The notes under the pieces: model-generated | The model's database searches: none | What the model was told of the DNA's origin: nothing | The model's input: the letters and a program-made list of their open reading frames with translations, nothing else | Shown: positions 13,987-22,531 of the stretch, in pieces | How the letters are laid out: the number at the start of each line of letters is the position of its first letter | Numbering within the stretch: the first letter of the stretch is position 1 | IMG/VR virus record: IMGVR_UViG_3300045825_000357 | Coordinates: 1-42,687 of that record | Reading direction: 5' to 3' (one strand) | DNA from: a virus | Length of the DNA: 42,687 nucleotides | Made by a program: the position numbers and the translations under genes

Positions 13987-16134
13987 TCACGCTGTCAACA
14001 CCAGCTGCACTGCGGCCACTTCCTCCAGGCCCTGCACATAAGTGCCCAGCGCATTGCGGCTGGTCACCTTGACCCACAGGGTGCTGCCCAGGTCAGCCGC
14101 CGCCACATCGATCCTGGCCAGCGCATCATCCAGCCGCAGCCAGGGCGCACCCAGGCTGTGCGCTGGCGATGCGGTGCCGTACAGCGCCCGGTGCAGATAG
14201 ACCAGCTCGTAGCGCGCGCTGGCCACCAGCGTGGCATCGCGGTAGCTCATCAGCTCGCCGTTGACCCACAGCAGGCTGCGGTAGGCGTCAGCATCCACCT
14301 GGCTGGCGCTGCCGATCTGCACCGCGCCCGTCACCAGCACATCCAGCAGTTGCGCTGGGTTCAGCTCCACGCTGGCGCTGACAATGCCGGCGGCCAGCGT
14401 GCCCATGCGGGCGCGCACATTCAGATCGGCCACGCGCCGGTAGTCGCTGCCGGTGCTGCTAACCCAGACGCTGCTGCCGCCCCAGTTGTCGCCGGCGCTC
14501 ACGCCCAGCCACAACTGCTGCACGCCGCCGGTGGCGGCCGTCGGCATCATCACCGCGCGCAAGCTGACTGCAGATGGCGGGCCGCTGGCATAGACCCAGC
14601 CGCTGCTGTCCTGGCGCGCCTGCACCACCGCGCCGGTCGCGCGCACGTCTTCGGCCACGATCTGCAGCGCGCCGTCGTCGCCCGCCTCGCTGATCTCCAG
14701 GATGCGCACAGCGCGCGGCGCCAGGTCAATCCGCGCATCCTCGATCTGCACGATGTCCAGCGGCTCCAGCAGGTCGTAACTGATGGGCACCGTGAAGCGG
14801 TATTCACCCGTGCCCGTCAAGACCTCCCGCAGCAGCAGCTCAGCCACGACGGCCGCCGTCGCGGGCAAGGCCACCTCGGGCGCCGCCACCACCTCGGCCA
14901 GCTCGATCAGGCCAAAGGCGTCTATGCTGGCCCGGTCTTCGGCGCTTTCCACCGCGTCGGCGTAGTCCAAGGTGCGGCTGCGGTAGCGCACGCTGACGCG
15001 GTTAAAGCGGTCGGCCGGCGCGCTGCGGGTTTCTTCCACCGGCTCCCGGATGTCGTCGTCGGTGATGGCCACCACCGCCGTGCTGTGCTCAAGCGCGGGC
15101 GTGTAGCCGCCCAAGGCCTGCGTCGCCAGCGGCACCAGCTTGAGCGTGTTGACTGACCACAGCGGCCGCGCGTGCGTCAATTTGGCCAGCTGGCTGACGT
15201 ACTCAAACACGCCTTTGCGCTCAGCCCACACCGGCGACACCCACAGGCCCATCGCATTGCACCAGGCGCGGTAGGTGCTCAAACCATCCAGCAGCCCGGC
15301 GGCAAAGCCCGCGCCATAAATCGGGTCGGTCAATAAATCTGTCACCACATCGGCCGGGTTCGCGTCGACATTGCCTCCACCCATCTGGGCCCGGCCATCC
15401 ACCTCAAAAGCCAGCTGCGGCAAGCCAGCTACGCCGCCCAACAAAAACTGGTAAGCCGCCACATAGCTCACCCCGCTATAAGCAATCGCCTGGTCCGGGT
15501 GCGCGCCCGTCAGATAGGGCCATACGGCCTGGCCAATGGCGCCAGCGGCAAATTCACTGAAGCCAGCCACCTGCAGTGCCGTCAGGGTTTCCAGGATAGG
15601 CGCCAGCATGTAGTCAATCTCAACCGTCGTGCCCTCGGCAATGCTGGCGCCGAAGGTGTAGCTGCCCGCCGTAACGCTGTAGTCGCTGGTCAGCTCTGAG
15701 CCAAAAAGAATCACCGAAACGGTCGAGGCCCAGCGCTCGGCACTGGGCACAGTGATGGTCTTGCCGGCCGGCACCAGCGCGGTGTAGCTCTGCTGGTCGG
15801 CCGGCAGGGGGCGGGTCAGGCCCAGCGTTTTGTCTTTGTTGCGCCAGACCGCCGACACACCGCTGCAGACCCCGGCGCACAGGCCCAGCAGCACACTGGC
15901 ACGGTAGGTAAACGTGACGTTGGTCATCGTCGTGCCGCCGCCCTTGCCGGCCTCTTGCGTGGCGCGATGCTCTATCGCCTCGAAGTCATCAAACCACAAA
16001 ATATTGGGCGACAGCCGGTTGCGCCCCCACAGCAGCGCAATCGGCACGCCCTGGCTGCTTTGCTGCAGCCGCAGCGAGCCGATGCGCGGCTCCGTGGTGG
16101 TGATATCGCTGCCGCCACCGAACATCCCGCTCAC
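13987..16134 (-). CDS. Tail tip / host-specificity protein (GTA and lambda J-like)
   Basis: A 715-residue protein starting MSGMFGGG, followed by a segment typical of the phage tail-hub (Phage-tail_3) family: GVPIALLWGRNRLSPNILW. The middle has family-like features such as DVVTDLLTDPIYGAG and RFNRVSVRYRSR. The C-terminal part is beta-rich. It forms the tail tip baseplate hub to which the fibre attaches. It starts at a GTG overlapping the upstream stop. The set DUF2460, DUF2163, NlpC/P60, hub is the same order as in gene transfer agents and many siphoviruses. Confidence 0.85.
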   Translation of the reverse strand: MSGMFGGGSDITTTEPRIGSLRLQQSSQGVPIALLWGRNRLSPNILWFDDFEAIEHRATQEAGKGGGTTMTNVTFTYRASVLLGLCAGVCSGVSAVWRNKDKTLGLTRPLPADQQSYTALVPAGKTITVPSAERWASTVSVILFGSELTSDYSVTAGSYTFGASIAEGTTVEIDYMLAPILETLTALQVAGFSEFAAGAIGQAVWPYLTGAHPDQAIAYSGVSYVAAYQFLLGGVAGLPQLAFEVDGRAQMGGGNVDANPADVVTDLLTDPIYGAGFAAGLLDGLSTYRAWCNAMGLWVSPVWAERKGVFEYVSQLAKLTHARPLWSVNTLKLVPLATQALGGYTPALEHSTAVVAITDDDIREPVEETRSAPADRFNRVSVRYRSRTLDYADAVESAEDRASIDAFGLIELAEVVAAPEVALPATAAVVAELLLREVLTGTGEYRFTVPISYDLLEPLDIVQIEDARIDLAPRAVRILEISEAGDDGALQIVAEDVRATGAVVQARQDSSGWVYASGPPSAVSLRAVMMPTAATGGVQQLWLGVSAGDNWGGSSVWVSSTGSDYRRVADLNVRARMGTLAAGIVSASVELNPAQLLDVLVTGAVQIGSASQVDADAYRSLLWVNGELMSYRDATLVASARYELVYLHRALYGTASPAHSLGAPWLRLDDALARIDVAAADLGSTLWVKVTSRNALGTYVQGLEEVAAVQLVLTA

Positions 16135-16418
16135 CGCAACACCTCACCAAACAGGTCGCACGGCCGGCTGTCTAAAACGGCTTGTGGGGCGTTTTGCGGG
16201 GGTGTGGCTGTGGTAGTACCGACCAGCCCGTCGTCGAAGCGCCTGCAATGGATAGCGACGCCTGGACTGTTCACTTGCCAGGCCCGCTCCCGTGCCAACA
16301 GGTCGCAGCTGACAAAGCCCAGCACCACCATTTCTTCCAGCCATCGCGAGCCACTGAGCCTGACGTGGCAGCACGCGTGGCAGCAGCGCCCCGCCTGTTC
16401 AGCCATCAACTCAGCCAT
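16131..16418 (-). CDS. Cys-rich hypothetical tail-region protein
   Basis: A 95-residue protein. The ATG at 16418 overlaps the upstream gene by 8 bp and the stop overlaps the hub gene (GTGA), which supports translation. The N-terminal half has a cluster CCHACCH and a further cysteine. It is not a typical shadow: it fills the only space between two real genes. No family is recognised. Its position equals that of small tail-tip assembly factors. Confidence 0.6.
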   Translation of the reverse strand: MAELMAEQAGRCCHACCHVRLSGSRWLEEMVVLGFVSCDLLARERAWQVNSPGVAIHCRRFDDGLVGTTTATPPQNAPQAVLDSRPCDLFGEVLR

Positions 16419-16623
16419 CGAGCGTCTCCTGCCCGGATTTCTTGGCATCCAGGTGCCGCGCCAGCCAGGTCCTGGCTTCGGCCAGCGTCTCGAATTTTTC
16501 GGTCGCGTTGTTTTTGCTGCAAAAGTAGCGCGCCATCAACCGGCCCGGTTGATACACCCGATAAAACAGAAAGCCGGCCAATACGAAGCGGGCGCGCAGG
16601 CTATCGAATTTTTTGTCACGCAT
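16411..16623 (-). CDS. Small hypothetical tail-region protein
   Basis: A 70-residue basic protein starting at the ATG that overlaps the upstream NlpC/P60 stop (TGATG). It has an aromatic, hydrophobic middle (FVLAGFLFYRVYQPG) and an ARTWLARHLDAKK-type helix near the C-terminus. The upstream TTG at 16626 is less likely. No family is recognised. Confidence 0.65.
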   Translation of the reverse strand: MRDKKFDSLRARFVLAGFLFYRVYQPGRLMARYFCSKNNATEKFETLAEARTWLARHLDAKKSGQETLDG

Positions 16624-17060
16624 CAAGGCACCCGAAACAGCGGCCCCAGCCGCCCGGCAAAGCCAGCGGCATCGGCCCGGTCCAATATCACGCGGCCGGC
16701 CGGCAGATAGGCGTGCACCATGAAAGGCCAGTCGGTGATGATGCCGGCGTGCGAAAAAGTGCGGCCAAAGCGAAAGGTCTGAATGTCGCCGGGCTCGGGC
16801 GGCGTGCCAGGGGCCAGCTGCTGCGCGTGCCCTTCCAGGCCCATCAAATAACGTTCGTCACTGCGGTGCAGCATCCAGTCGCTGGGGTAGGGCCGTGGGT
16901 CAGTCCAGGGCGCCACGCCGGCCTTGAAAAACACGCAGCACAGCAGCATCAGGCAGTCCACGCCGCCATCCTTGCCCTGCACCGCCGCGCCGTGGTGGTA
17001 AGGCGTATTGAGCCAGCGCTGGGCTTCGCGCACCACCGCCAGTTGCTGGGCTTCGTTCAT
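16623..17060 (-). CDS. NlpC/P60 peptidase of the tail tip
   Basis: A 145-residue NlpC/P60-type cysteine peptidase as found in GTA and lambda gpK-like tail modules. The catalytic Cys is in GGVDCLMLL and the His in TFSHAGII; TPYHHGAA precedes the active site. It cuts peptide cross-links in the cell wall during DNA entry. It lies between DUF2163 and the hub, the usual position. Full length for the short phage form. Confidence 0.9.
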   Translation of the reverse strand: MNEAQQLAVVREAQRWLNTPYHHGAAVQGKDGGVDCLMLLCCVFFKAGVAPWTDPRPYPSDWMLHRSDERYLMGLEGHAQQLAPGTPPEPGDIQTFRFGRTFSHAGIITDWPFMVHAYLPAGRVILDRADAAGFAGRLGPLFRVP

Positions 17061-17063
17061 GAC

Positions 17064-17939
17064 CTAAAGCGCCGTCTCGGGTAGCGGAATAAACGGCGTG
17101 CCGCGAAAACGCAACCGGTTGTTAAACCGGGTACAGCCGCCAGCGCCCAGCGAGCGGTCGCAGCCGGGCGTCAGCGTAAACGCATCACCCACCGCCGGGG
17201 CCTGTGGAAAGTCTTCAAAGAAAATCATGCGCCCGTCCGCCGCGTCGTAATAACGCACGGTGCGCGCGAGGCCGGCCAGCACGCCGCCGCTGAAGGTGAT
17301 CACGCCACCGGCAAAAAAACCGGCCGCCTGAAAAATGCCGGTGCTGATGTTAGCCGCGCTGCTGCCTGCCTGCACCGTACCGGCGAAGGTCCACGCCGCG
17401 CGGCTGACGCCACACCCCACGTCAAACAATGTGTTCAGGCAAGCCGCCTGGTACACCGGCGGCACCGCGCGGTTCAGCGTCTGGCTGGGCGGCTTGAGCG
17501 TGATCTCTATGTCGCCACCAGCCAGCTTCATGGGCGCCAGCTGGCCCTGATAGCGCGGCAACACTCCGCGCAACACGCCGGTGCTGTCGAAGTAGGCGCG
17601 GCTCAGTAAAAAGGTCGCATCGTCCCAGGCGCGGGCGCGCAGCGCGGCGGCCACCGACATGTTGTTGATCGTGTCGCCAGCGCGCGGGCTGAACGTCAGC
17701 GTGCAGTCGCTCAGCTCGATGCCGGCCTTGAACACCAGGCGCGAGCGCCGCCACAGCAGCCCGCCAGCGCTGCCCGAGCCCAGGTACACGCTGCCGCCAC
17801 CACTCACATCAACCACCTTGTCAACGCTGCTGGCATAACGCCACAGTGCGCCCGACGGCTTGCTGACGGTCAGCAACTCGACCAGGTCAACCAGCCGCGC
17901 CGTCGGCAGCCAGGCAGACAAGGCGGGGTGGGTGCGCAT
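17064..17939 (-). CDS. DUF2163 / BR0599-type tail protein
   Basis: A 291-residue tail tip protein of the DUF2163 family. The N-terminal half is beta-rich. The C-terminal part has the cysteine pattern of the BR0599 domain (FDVGCGVSRAAW, then CDRSLGAGGCTRFNN). In related siphoviruses and GTAs it is the second baseplate hub protein and carries an iron-sulfur or metal-like cluster region. The start follows the DUF2460 gene by 10 bp. Confidence 0.9.
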   Translation of the reverse strand: MRTHPALSAWLPTARLVDLVELLTVSKPSGALWRYASSVDKVVDVSGGGSVYLGSGSAGGLLWRRSRLVFKAGIELSDCTLTFSPRAGDTINNMSVAAALRARAWDDATFLLSRAYFDSTGVLRGVLPRYQGQLAPMKLAGGDIEITLKPPSQTLNRAVPPVYQAACLNTLFDVGCGVSRAAWTFAGTVQAGSSAANISTGIFQAAGFFAGGVITFSGGVLAGLARTVRYYDAADGRMIFFEDFPQAPAVGDAFTLTPGCDRSLGAGGCTRFNNRLRFRGTPFIPLPETAL

Positions 17940-17949
17940 GGTGACAAAC

Positions 17950-18627
17950 TCAAAGAATGTTTTGCAGGCTCATCACCAGAGCTATTTTTTTGGTGCTGAA
18001 CAGCCGGTATAAAAACTCGGTGCTCTCCAGCGAGTCGTCGGCAAAACGCGCGCGGTAAAACCAGCGCCCGGTCCACAGCAACAGCTTGCCGGCGGGTGGC
18101 GGCACGGCAAACTGCACGATGCCGTTGGGCAGCAGCGACCAGCCGCCATCGGGCACCTCATACTCATTGCCCAGTGGCCAGACGCCGCTGGGCTGGGGCC
18201 AAAAGCCGGCGTCGTCGCCAATAAATGGAAACCAGAGCCGGCCGACGGCCAGCGTGACTTCAGGGTTGTGCAGCACCTGGCTTGCATCCCCCAGCTGGCG
18301 CGTGAGCTGGAACTGCGTGGTGACGCCATCGCCGACGCCGAAGACCCGGTTGCTGACCTGCCCTTCGTAGGGATCGTGAAACAGAAAACTGTCATACGCA
18401 CCCGAACGTGCCTCATAAAAACCCGCCAGCGTCTGCAGCTCGGCCCAGCCCTGGCCCTCGCGCAGCACCTCATAGCCCAGCTCGATGCGCCGCTTGGCGC
18501 TGGGCCGGTGCCGTATGCGCCGCTCGGCCCCGCTCAGCGCCTCATAAATCGCGGTCTTGAAAGTCGCCGTGCGCACCCGGTCCCACTTGATCCCCGGCAA
18601 GTTCGACGGGAAAACTTCGTCGGACAT
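17950..18627 (-). CDS. DUF2460 distal tail protein
   Basis: A 225-residue protein of the DUF2460 family: FPSNLPGIKWDR at the N-terminus, then GYEVLREGQGWAELQTL and FYEARSGAYDSFLFHDPYEG. In GTA-type tails it is the distal tail protein joining the tube to the hub. It is full length and lies directly after the tape measure gene, as expected. Confidence 0.92.
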   Translation of the reverse strand: MSDEVFPSNLPGIKWDRVRTATFKTAIYEALSGAERRIRHRPSAKRRIELGYEVLREGQGWAELQTLAGFYEARSGAYDSFLFHDPYEGQVSNRVFGVGDGVTTQFQLTRQLGDASQVLHNPEVTLAVGRLWFPFIGDDAGFWPQPSGVWPLGNEYEVPDGGWSLLPNGIVQFAVPPPAGKLLLWTGRWFYRARFADDSLESTEFLYRLFSTKKIALVMSLQNIL

Positions 18628-18633
18628 GGCGCA

Positions 18634-20952
18634 TCAGAACTTGGTGAACGCAAAATCACGCTGCGCCGTCTTCAGCGCGCTGACCAGGTCGCCCCGGTGC
18701 ACCATCAGCCACTCGCCCGGCGGCATGCCGCGGATCTGGGCTTCGCTCTGGCGACCGGCCGCACCCATGGCGCCGGCCGCTATCGATTCGCGCAGCGGGT
18801 TGGCAATGCTGGCGGGCAGCACCATTTCCTGCTCGTGCAATTGGGTCAGCGGGTCCAGCCCGCGCGGCACGCTGTAGCCCATCGCGGCACTGGGCACCTG
18901 GCTTTTCATCGCGCCCACCTGCGACAGCAGCATCATCATCGCGGCCACCGCCAGCACCGGGCCGACGTAGGGGATGCTGGCCATCGCGGAAGCGCCACCC
19001 GATCCGGCCTCGGCCGCGTTGGCGCCTATGCTGGCCATGGTCAGCGCGCGCTCCCGGGCCCAGGCGATGATCTTGGCCTGCAGCGGCTTGAGCACCACTT
19101 CCTGAATAATGCTTTGCCCGATGTTGGACAGCACCCCGCGCAGCGCCGTGCCCAGGTTGCGCCAGTTGGTCAACAGGCTGGTGGTCATGGTGCTGAAGCT
19201 CTGGTTGATGGTGCCCAGGATGGCGTCCATCGGCCCGCGCTGCTCGGCCGCCGCCTGCAGGCCAATGTCACGCGCCAGGGCGGCATACTTGCGCTTGAGC
19301 TCCAGCTTTTGCATTTCCAGTTGTTCGAGCGTCACCACGTTTTGCTCGGGGTCCAGCTTCGCGACCTCGATTTTTTGCGCGATGAACTCCAGCTCTGCCT
19401 GCAGCCGCATCTGGTGAAAGGCGGCCAGCCTGGCCAGGAAGGCGGCCTGGGTGCTGGTGCCCTCGTCGCGCTCAAAAACGGCGCGGGCTTCCAGCTCGGC
19501 AATGTAGTCCAGCGTTTCGGCCTTCCAGTCTTCGGCGTGCAGCTGGGTGATGGCGGCTTTATCCTTGGCGCTTTCGCGCAGCATGTCCAGCTCCAGCTTG
19601 CCCATTTTTTGCGCTATGGCGGTGCGGTCCTTGCTGCCCACGGTGTAGGTGTTGATGATCTCGCGCCAGTAGTCCAGCTCGCGCTGCTTGCTGAACTCCA
19701 GCAGCGCGTTTTCCTGCTCGAAGACCAGTTTGTGCTGCGTCAGCGCGGCCTCGTAGGTCTGCATCGCGCTGGCCTCTTTGGGCTCGCGGTCGATTTTTAT
19801 TTTCAGGGCCTTGTCGGGCGCATCGGGAGTCCTGGGCGCGCTGCGTGTGCCCTGCCCCGGCCCGCCGCCGCTGCCGGGTGCGGTGTCGGCAGAAAACAGC
19901 TTGTACACCTGGTCTGCGGTGTCGCGTGAGCTCTGGGTCATGCGCTCCATGGACCCGGCCCAGACATCGCCGACGTTTTTGCCGATAGCCTTGAAGGCGC
20001 TGGCCGCGCCGGCGAAGTCACCTACCATGGCCTTGCCGAGCATCTCGTTGAGGCCGCGCAGCGGTTCGATCACACTGTAGATAAAGGCGTTGATGGTTTC
20101 CCATAACACCACGACGCCGTTTTTGACGAACAGGAAGCCGGCCGTCAACCCGCTGAGCGCGCCGCGCACCGCCACGATAGCCGCCGGCATCAGCGACGCA
20201 AACATGTTAACCAGCGTGGTGGCCACCGGCATGAGCGAGTCGCCGATCGCTTTTTTCATGCCCTGCACGCCAAACCGGGCGGTGTCGGTGGCGTCGTCAA
20301 AACGGTGCCAGGCCTCGACCGAATTTTCGCCCACGGTCAGGCCCATTTTTTCCATCGTCGCCGTTGCGTCGTCCTGCACCTCCTGGTTGTAAAGCATCAG
20401 CTTGCTCGACGCGTCCAGGCCACGGCCAAAAATGAGCTGTGACGCCAGCATGCGGTCGGTGCCCTCTTTGTAGGTGCCAAGCACCTTGATGGCGTCGGCC
20501 ATCAGCTCGTTCATCGGTCGCAGGTTGCCCGCCGCGTCGCGCGTGGCCAGGCCCATGGCGTTGATCTGCTCTTCGTTCTTGGCGATCTGGCGCACCATGC
20601 CCTTGGCCGCGCTTTCAAACTCGCCTTCGGCCGCGCCTATGTCTTCCAGCGCGATCTGGATGGCGCGCGCCTGGTTCGTCGACACACCCAGCGCGCGGCC
20701 CAGGTCCATGGCCTTTTCGGTCATCAGCGCGGTCTCGGTGATCGCGCCCGTCATGAAACCACCGGCCAGCAAGGTGCTGATGGCGGCAAAAGCCGTTTTC
20801 AGCCCGGCCAGCGGACCGGTGGCCAGGCTGCCCAGCGCACTGCCCACACCGGCTTGCCCGCCCCGCGCGGCGTCCACCATGCGGCGCATGGCGGCTTCGA
20901 AAGGGTTGACGTCGGCGCCGACAGCAAAGCCGGTGGCGTTTTGCGTGGCCAT
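18634..20952 (-). CDS. Tape measure protein
   Basis: A 772-residue protein with the character of a tape measure: Ala/Gly-rich N-terminus with hydrophobic stretches (LAGLKTAFAAISTLLAGGFM), long helical regions, a mid-protein hydrophobic segment (about residues 255-290), and a Gly/Ala-rich C-terminal membrane-like segment (ASIPYVGPVLAVAAMMMLLSQVG). It sets tail length and helps DNA cross the inner membrane. At about 1.5 angstrom per residue the tail would be roughly 115 nm. Its leader (AGGAG before the ATG) lies next to repeat copy A, which is shared with the HNH gene upstream. Confidence 0.93.
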   Translation of the reverse strand: MATQNATGFAVGADVNPFEAAMRRMVDAARGGQAGVGSALGSLATGPLAGLKTAFAAISTLLAGGFMTGAITETALMTEKAMDLGRALGVSTNQARAIQIALEDIGAAEGEFESAAKGMVRQIAKNEEQINAMGLATRDAAGNLRPMNELMADAIKVLGTYKEGTDRMLASQLIFGRGLDASSKLMLYNQEVQDDATATMEKMGLTVGENSVEAWHRFDDATDTARFGVQGMKKAIGDSLMPVATTLVNMFASLMPAAIVAVRGALSGLTAGFLFVKNGVVVLWETINAFIYSVIEPLRGLNEMLGKAMVGDFAGAASAFKAIGKNVGDVWAGSMERMTQSSRDTADQVYKLFSADTAPGSGGGPGQGTRSAPRTPDAPDKALKIKIDREPKEASAMQTYEAALTQHKLVFEQENALLEFSKQRELDYWREIINTYTVGSKDRTAIAQKMGKLELDMLRESAKDKAAITQLHAEDWKAETLDYIAELEARAVFERDEGTSTQAAFLARLAAFHQMRLQAELEFIAQKIEVAKLDPEQNVVTLEQLEMQKLELKRKYAALARDIGLQAAAEQRGPMDAILGTINQSFSTMTTSLLTNWRNLGTALRGVLSNIGQSIIQEVVLKPLQAKIIAWARERALTMASIGANAAEAGSGGASAMASIPYVGPVLAVAAMMMLLSQVGAMKSQVPSAAMGYSVPRGLDPLTQLHEQEMVLPASIANPLRESIAAGAMGAAGRQSEAQIRGMPPGEWLMVHRGDLVSALKTAQRDFAFTKF

Positions 20953-20968
20953 GTTTCGTTTGCTCCTG

Positions 20969-21018
20969 TTTTAATAGCTGCTTACGCCCGTATTCATTGG
21001 GCTAGAGGCCGATTTCAT
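20969..21018. repeat. Dispersed repeat, copy A
   Basis: About 50 bp closely matching 21511-21560: TTTTAATAGCTG, a variable 4 bases, then CGCCCGTATTCATTGGGC and TAGAGGCC. The part GCCC-GTATTCATT-GGGC can form a hairpin. I recall this family as an abundant intergenic repeat of Comamonadaceae. It lies directly upstream of the tape measure ribosome binding site. Confidence 0.85.
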
Positions 21019-21497
21019 GCCCGCATCAGGCCGGCAAACGGGCTGGAATAGTCCTTCCAAACCGCCCCGGCGCGAATCTTGTACCAGTGCATGAGCTTCA
21101 CGCCGTGCAGTTCTGCCGACACTTTCGCTGGCTGGTCGCAGGCGCGTATCTGGTCAACTCGCTCTTGCGTCAGATGGCTCGACTGCTGCCTGCGGGTTGC
21201 GCTGATGTGCTGGGCGCGCAAGACGCCACTGAACAAACCCTGTTTTCCGCTGCGTCTGACGATCTCCCGCTTGCTCGCCAGCCGCAGGTGTTCGATGTTC
21301 AGGCACAGCTTGTTGTCGCATTCCCCCACCGTGACGCATTTGCCCTTGGGTATCTCACCCTTGTAGTGGCGCCAGACGCTACGGCGAACGCTGCCGGACC
21401 CGCTGGTGCTCGGTGTCCCGTTTTCGTTCCGGTAGCCTTGCCATTCGAGACAGTCACCGACCTCGATGCACTTTTTGTTGATAGCATCGATTTTCAT
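21015..21497 (-). CDS. HNH endonuclease (homing-type insertion)
   Basis: A 160-residue protein with an HNH-type core: CLEWQGY, VWRHYKGEIPKGKCV, CDNKLCLNIEHLRLASKRE. The C-terminal half has a short DNA-binding-like part (LTQERVDQIRACDQPAKVSAELHGV resembles a helix-turn-helix). Such free-standing HNH genes are often homing endonucleases. It interrupts the usual order tail chaperone - tape measure and is flanked by repeat copies A and B. SD AAAGGAG precedes the ATG. Role: mobile nuclease, not a structural part. Confidence 0.85.
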   Translation of the reverse strand: MKIDAINKKCIEVGDCLEWQGYRNENGTPSTSGSGSVRRSVWRHYKGEIPKGKCVTVGECDNKLCLNIEHLRLASKREIVRRSGKQGLFSGVLRAQHISATRRQQSSHLTQERVDQIRACDQPAKVSAELHGVKLMHWYKIRAGAVWKDYSSPFAGLMRA

Positions 21498-21510
21498 TCT
21501 TTGATGCTCC

Positions 21511-21560
21511 TTTTTTAATAGCTGATAGCGCCCGTATTCATTGGGCTAGAGGCCTATTTC
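21511..21560. repeat. Dispersed repeat, copy B
   Basis: Direct copy of 20969-21018, with few differences. It lies between the chaperone gene and the HNH gene, immediately upstream of the HNH ribosome binding site. Copies A and B bracket the HNH gene in the same orientation, 542 bp apart. Confidence 0.85.
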
Positions 21561-21562
21561 GC

Positions 21563-21871
21563 TTAAAAATCACCCGCTGGCGGCGGCGGAATCAAGTCCA
21601 GCATCGGGTCATTCGGCCGGCCCTCGAACACCGGCAGGCCGGCCAGCGCGCCCGCCATGGCGACTTCCTGTGCGCTGCTGGGCTGCGTGGACGCTGCCGA
21701 CATGCGCGCCGTGCCGGGCTGGGCCTGGTCCTTGATGCCCAGAAACTGCGCGATGCGCCGCAGCTGGACGGCAGGGGGCGGGACCGCATGCCACCAGTCG
21801 CACAGCGCGAAATAGATCGGCAGGTCGCAGTGCTGCATGACGTGCTGCCAGGTCCAGCCGGTGCCGCTCAC
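21563..21871 (-). CDS. Tail assembly chaperone, downstream frame (gpT-like)
   Basis: A 102-residue frame starting at a GTG that overlaps the upstream chaperone. The frame is also open upstream: translated from the shift site it reads DWDRIAAHL before VSGTGWTWQHVMQHCDLPIY, which continues as one natural domain. This is typical of the G/GT arrangement, where a -1 frameshift makes a longer fusion. The fusion protein coats the tape measure during assembly. The separate GTG start may be used little or not at all. Confidence 0.75.
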   Translation of the reverse strand: MSGTGWTWQHVMQHCDLPIYFALCDWWHAVPPPAVQLRRIAQFLGIKDQAQPGTARMSAASTQPSSAQEVAMAGALAGLPVFEGRPNDPMLDLIPPPPAGDF

Positions 21872-22278
21872 GAGGTGGGCGGCGATGCGGTCCCAATCGG
21901 TTCCCCCAGCGTGCCGCCCGCCCCGGCGGTGGCGGCGCCGTTGCCGGTGGCTGCGGACGGTTTACGCATCAGCCCAGACACATCCATCGCGGCCTGAAAG
22001 GTCGGCATCAGCTGGTCCAAGCCCAGGTTTTCAGCCACAAAATCGGCCGTGATGTCGGGGTAGTTGCGGCGCAGCGCCTCAAACACCACGGCATGCAGCG
22101 TGTCGACCGCGCCTTCGGAAAAATTGAAGCTGCTGCCCATTTTGGCGAAGGCGTCTATGCCCTTGGCGTGGCGCTTGAGCGTGGCCAGGCTGCACGGCGG
22201 CAGCGTGTAACTGACGCCGCCCAGCATGATGGGCACGCCATCATGCTGCGGCACCGGATCGGGTTCCATGGGGGTCAT
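21868..22278 (-). CDS. Tail assembly chaperone, upstream frame (gpG-like)
   Basis: A 136-residue protein with family-like content: PIMLGGVSYTLPPCSLATLKRH, then a helical part (FVAENLGLDQLMPTFQAAMD). A low-complexity tail rich in Gly and Ala follows. Position after the tail tube and before the tape measure fits a lambda gpG-type chaperone. A slippery stretch (21901-21907) near the end allows fusion with the next frame. Most ribosomes should end here. Confidence 0.8.
   Translation of the reverse strand: MTPMEPDPVPQHDGVPIMLGGVSYTLPPCSLATLKRHAKGIDAFAKMGSSFNFSEGAVDTLHAVVFEALRRNYPDITADFVAENLGLDQLMPTFQAAMDVSGLMRKPSAATGNGAATAGAGGTLGEPIGTASPPTS
21901..21907 (-). other. Candidate -1 ribosomal frameshift site
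   Basis: On the minus strand the message reads G-GGG-GAA in the chaperone frame, 12 codons before its stop. A -1 shift here yields GTDWDRIAAHLVSGTGW, joining the next frame without a gap. The heptamer is not a perfect XXXYYYZ site: the second codon re-pairs with one mismatch. Confidence 0.6.
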
Positions 22279-22514
22279 CAGGCAACCGCCACGAAGTCCA
22301 CGTAATACTCTTTGCTGGTTTCAAAAAACCCGGCCGCCGGCTTGCCCTTGGCAATCGTCATCGTCACGCTGGCCGCTGGCGTGGCATCGCTGAACGCCTT
22401 GTTCTCGCTGGCCGGGTCGGTGCTGTAGACGGCGTACAGACGGATTTGACTGTTGCCGTTGCTGTCCATTTCATTGGAGCCGCATTGCATCTTTGCGCGT
22501 ACGGTTTGCATCAT
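22278..22514 (-). CDS. Small tail-region protein
   Basis: A 78-residue protein (77 if the second ATG at 22511 is used). AAAGGA precedes the start. The sequence is beta-like: RAKMQCGSNEMD, IRLYAVYSTDP, SVTMTIAKGK, YYVDFVAVA. It resembles a conserved small protein found near the tail tube of other phages; I cannot name it. It is coupled to the chaperone gene by overlap at 22278. Confidence 0.7.
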   Translation of the reverse strand: MMQTVRAKMQCGSNEMDSNGNSQIRLYAVYSTDPASENKAFSDATPAASVTMTIAKGKPAAGFFETSKEYYVDFVAVA

Positions 22515-22531
22515 GCATCCTTTGTGAAAAA

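Noticed and set aside
18268-19929. Long plus-strand open frame (553 codons) opposite tape measure and DUF2460 genes
   Set aside because: Composition is shadow-like, and it is antisense to two well-supported genes.
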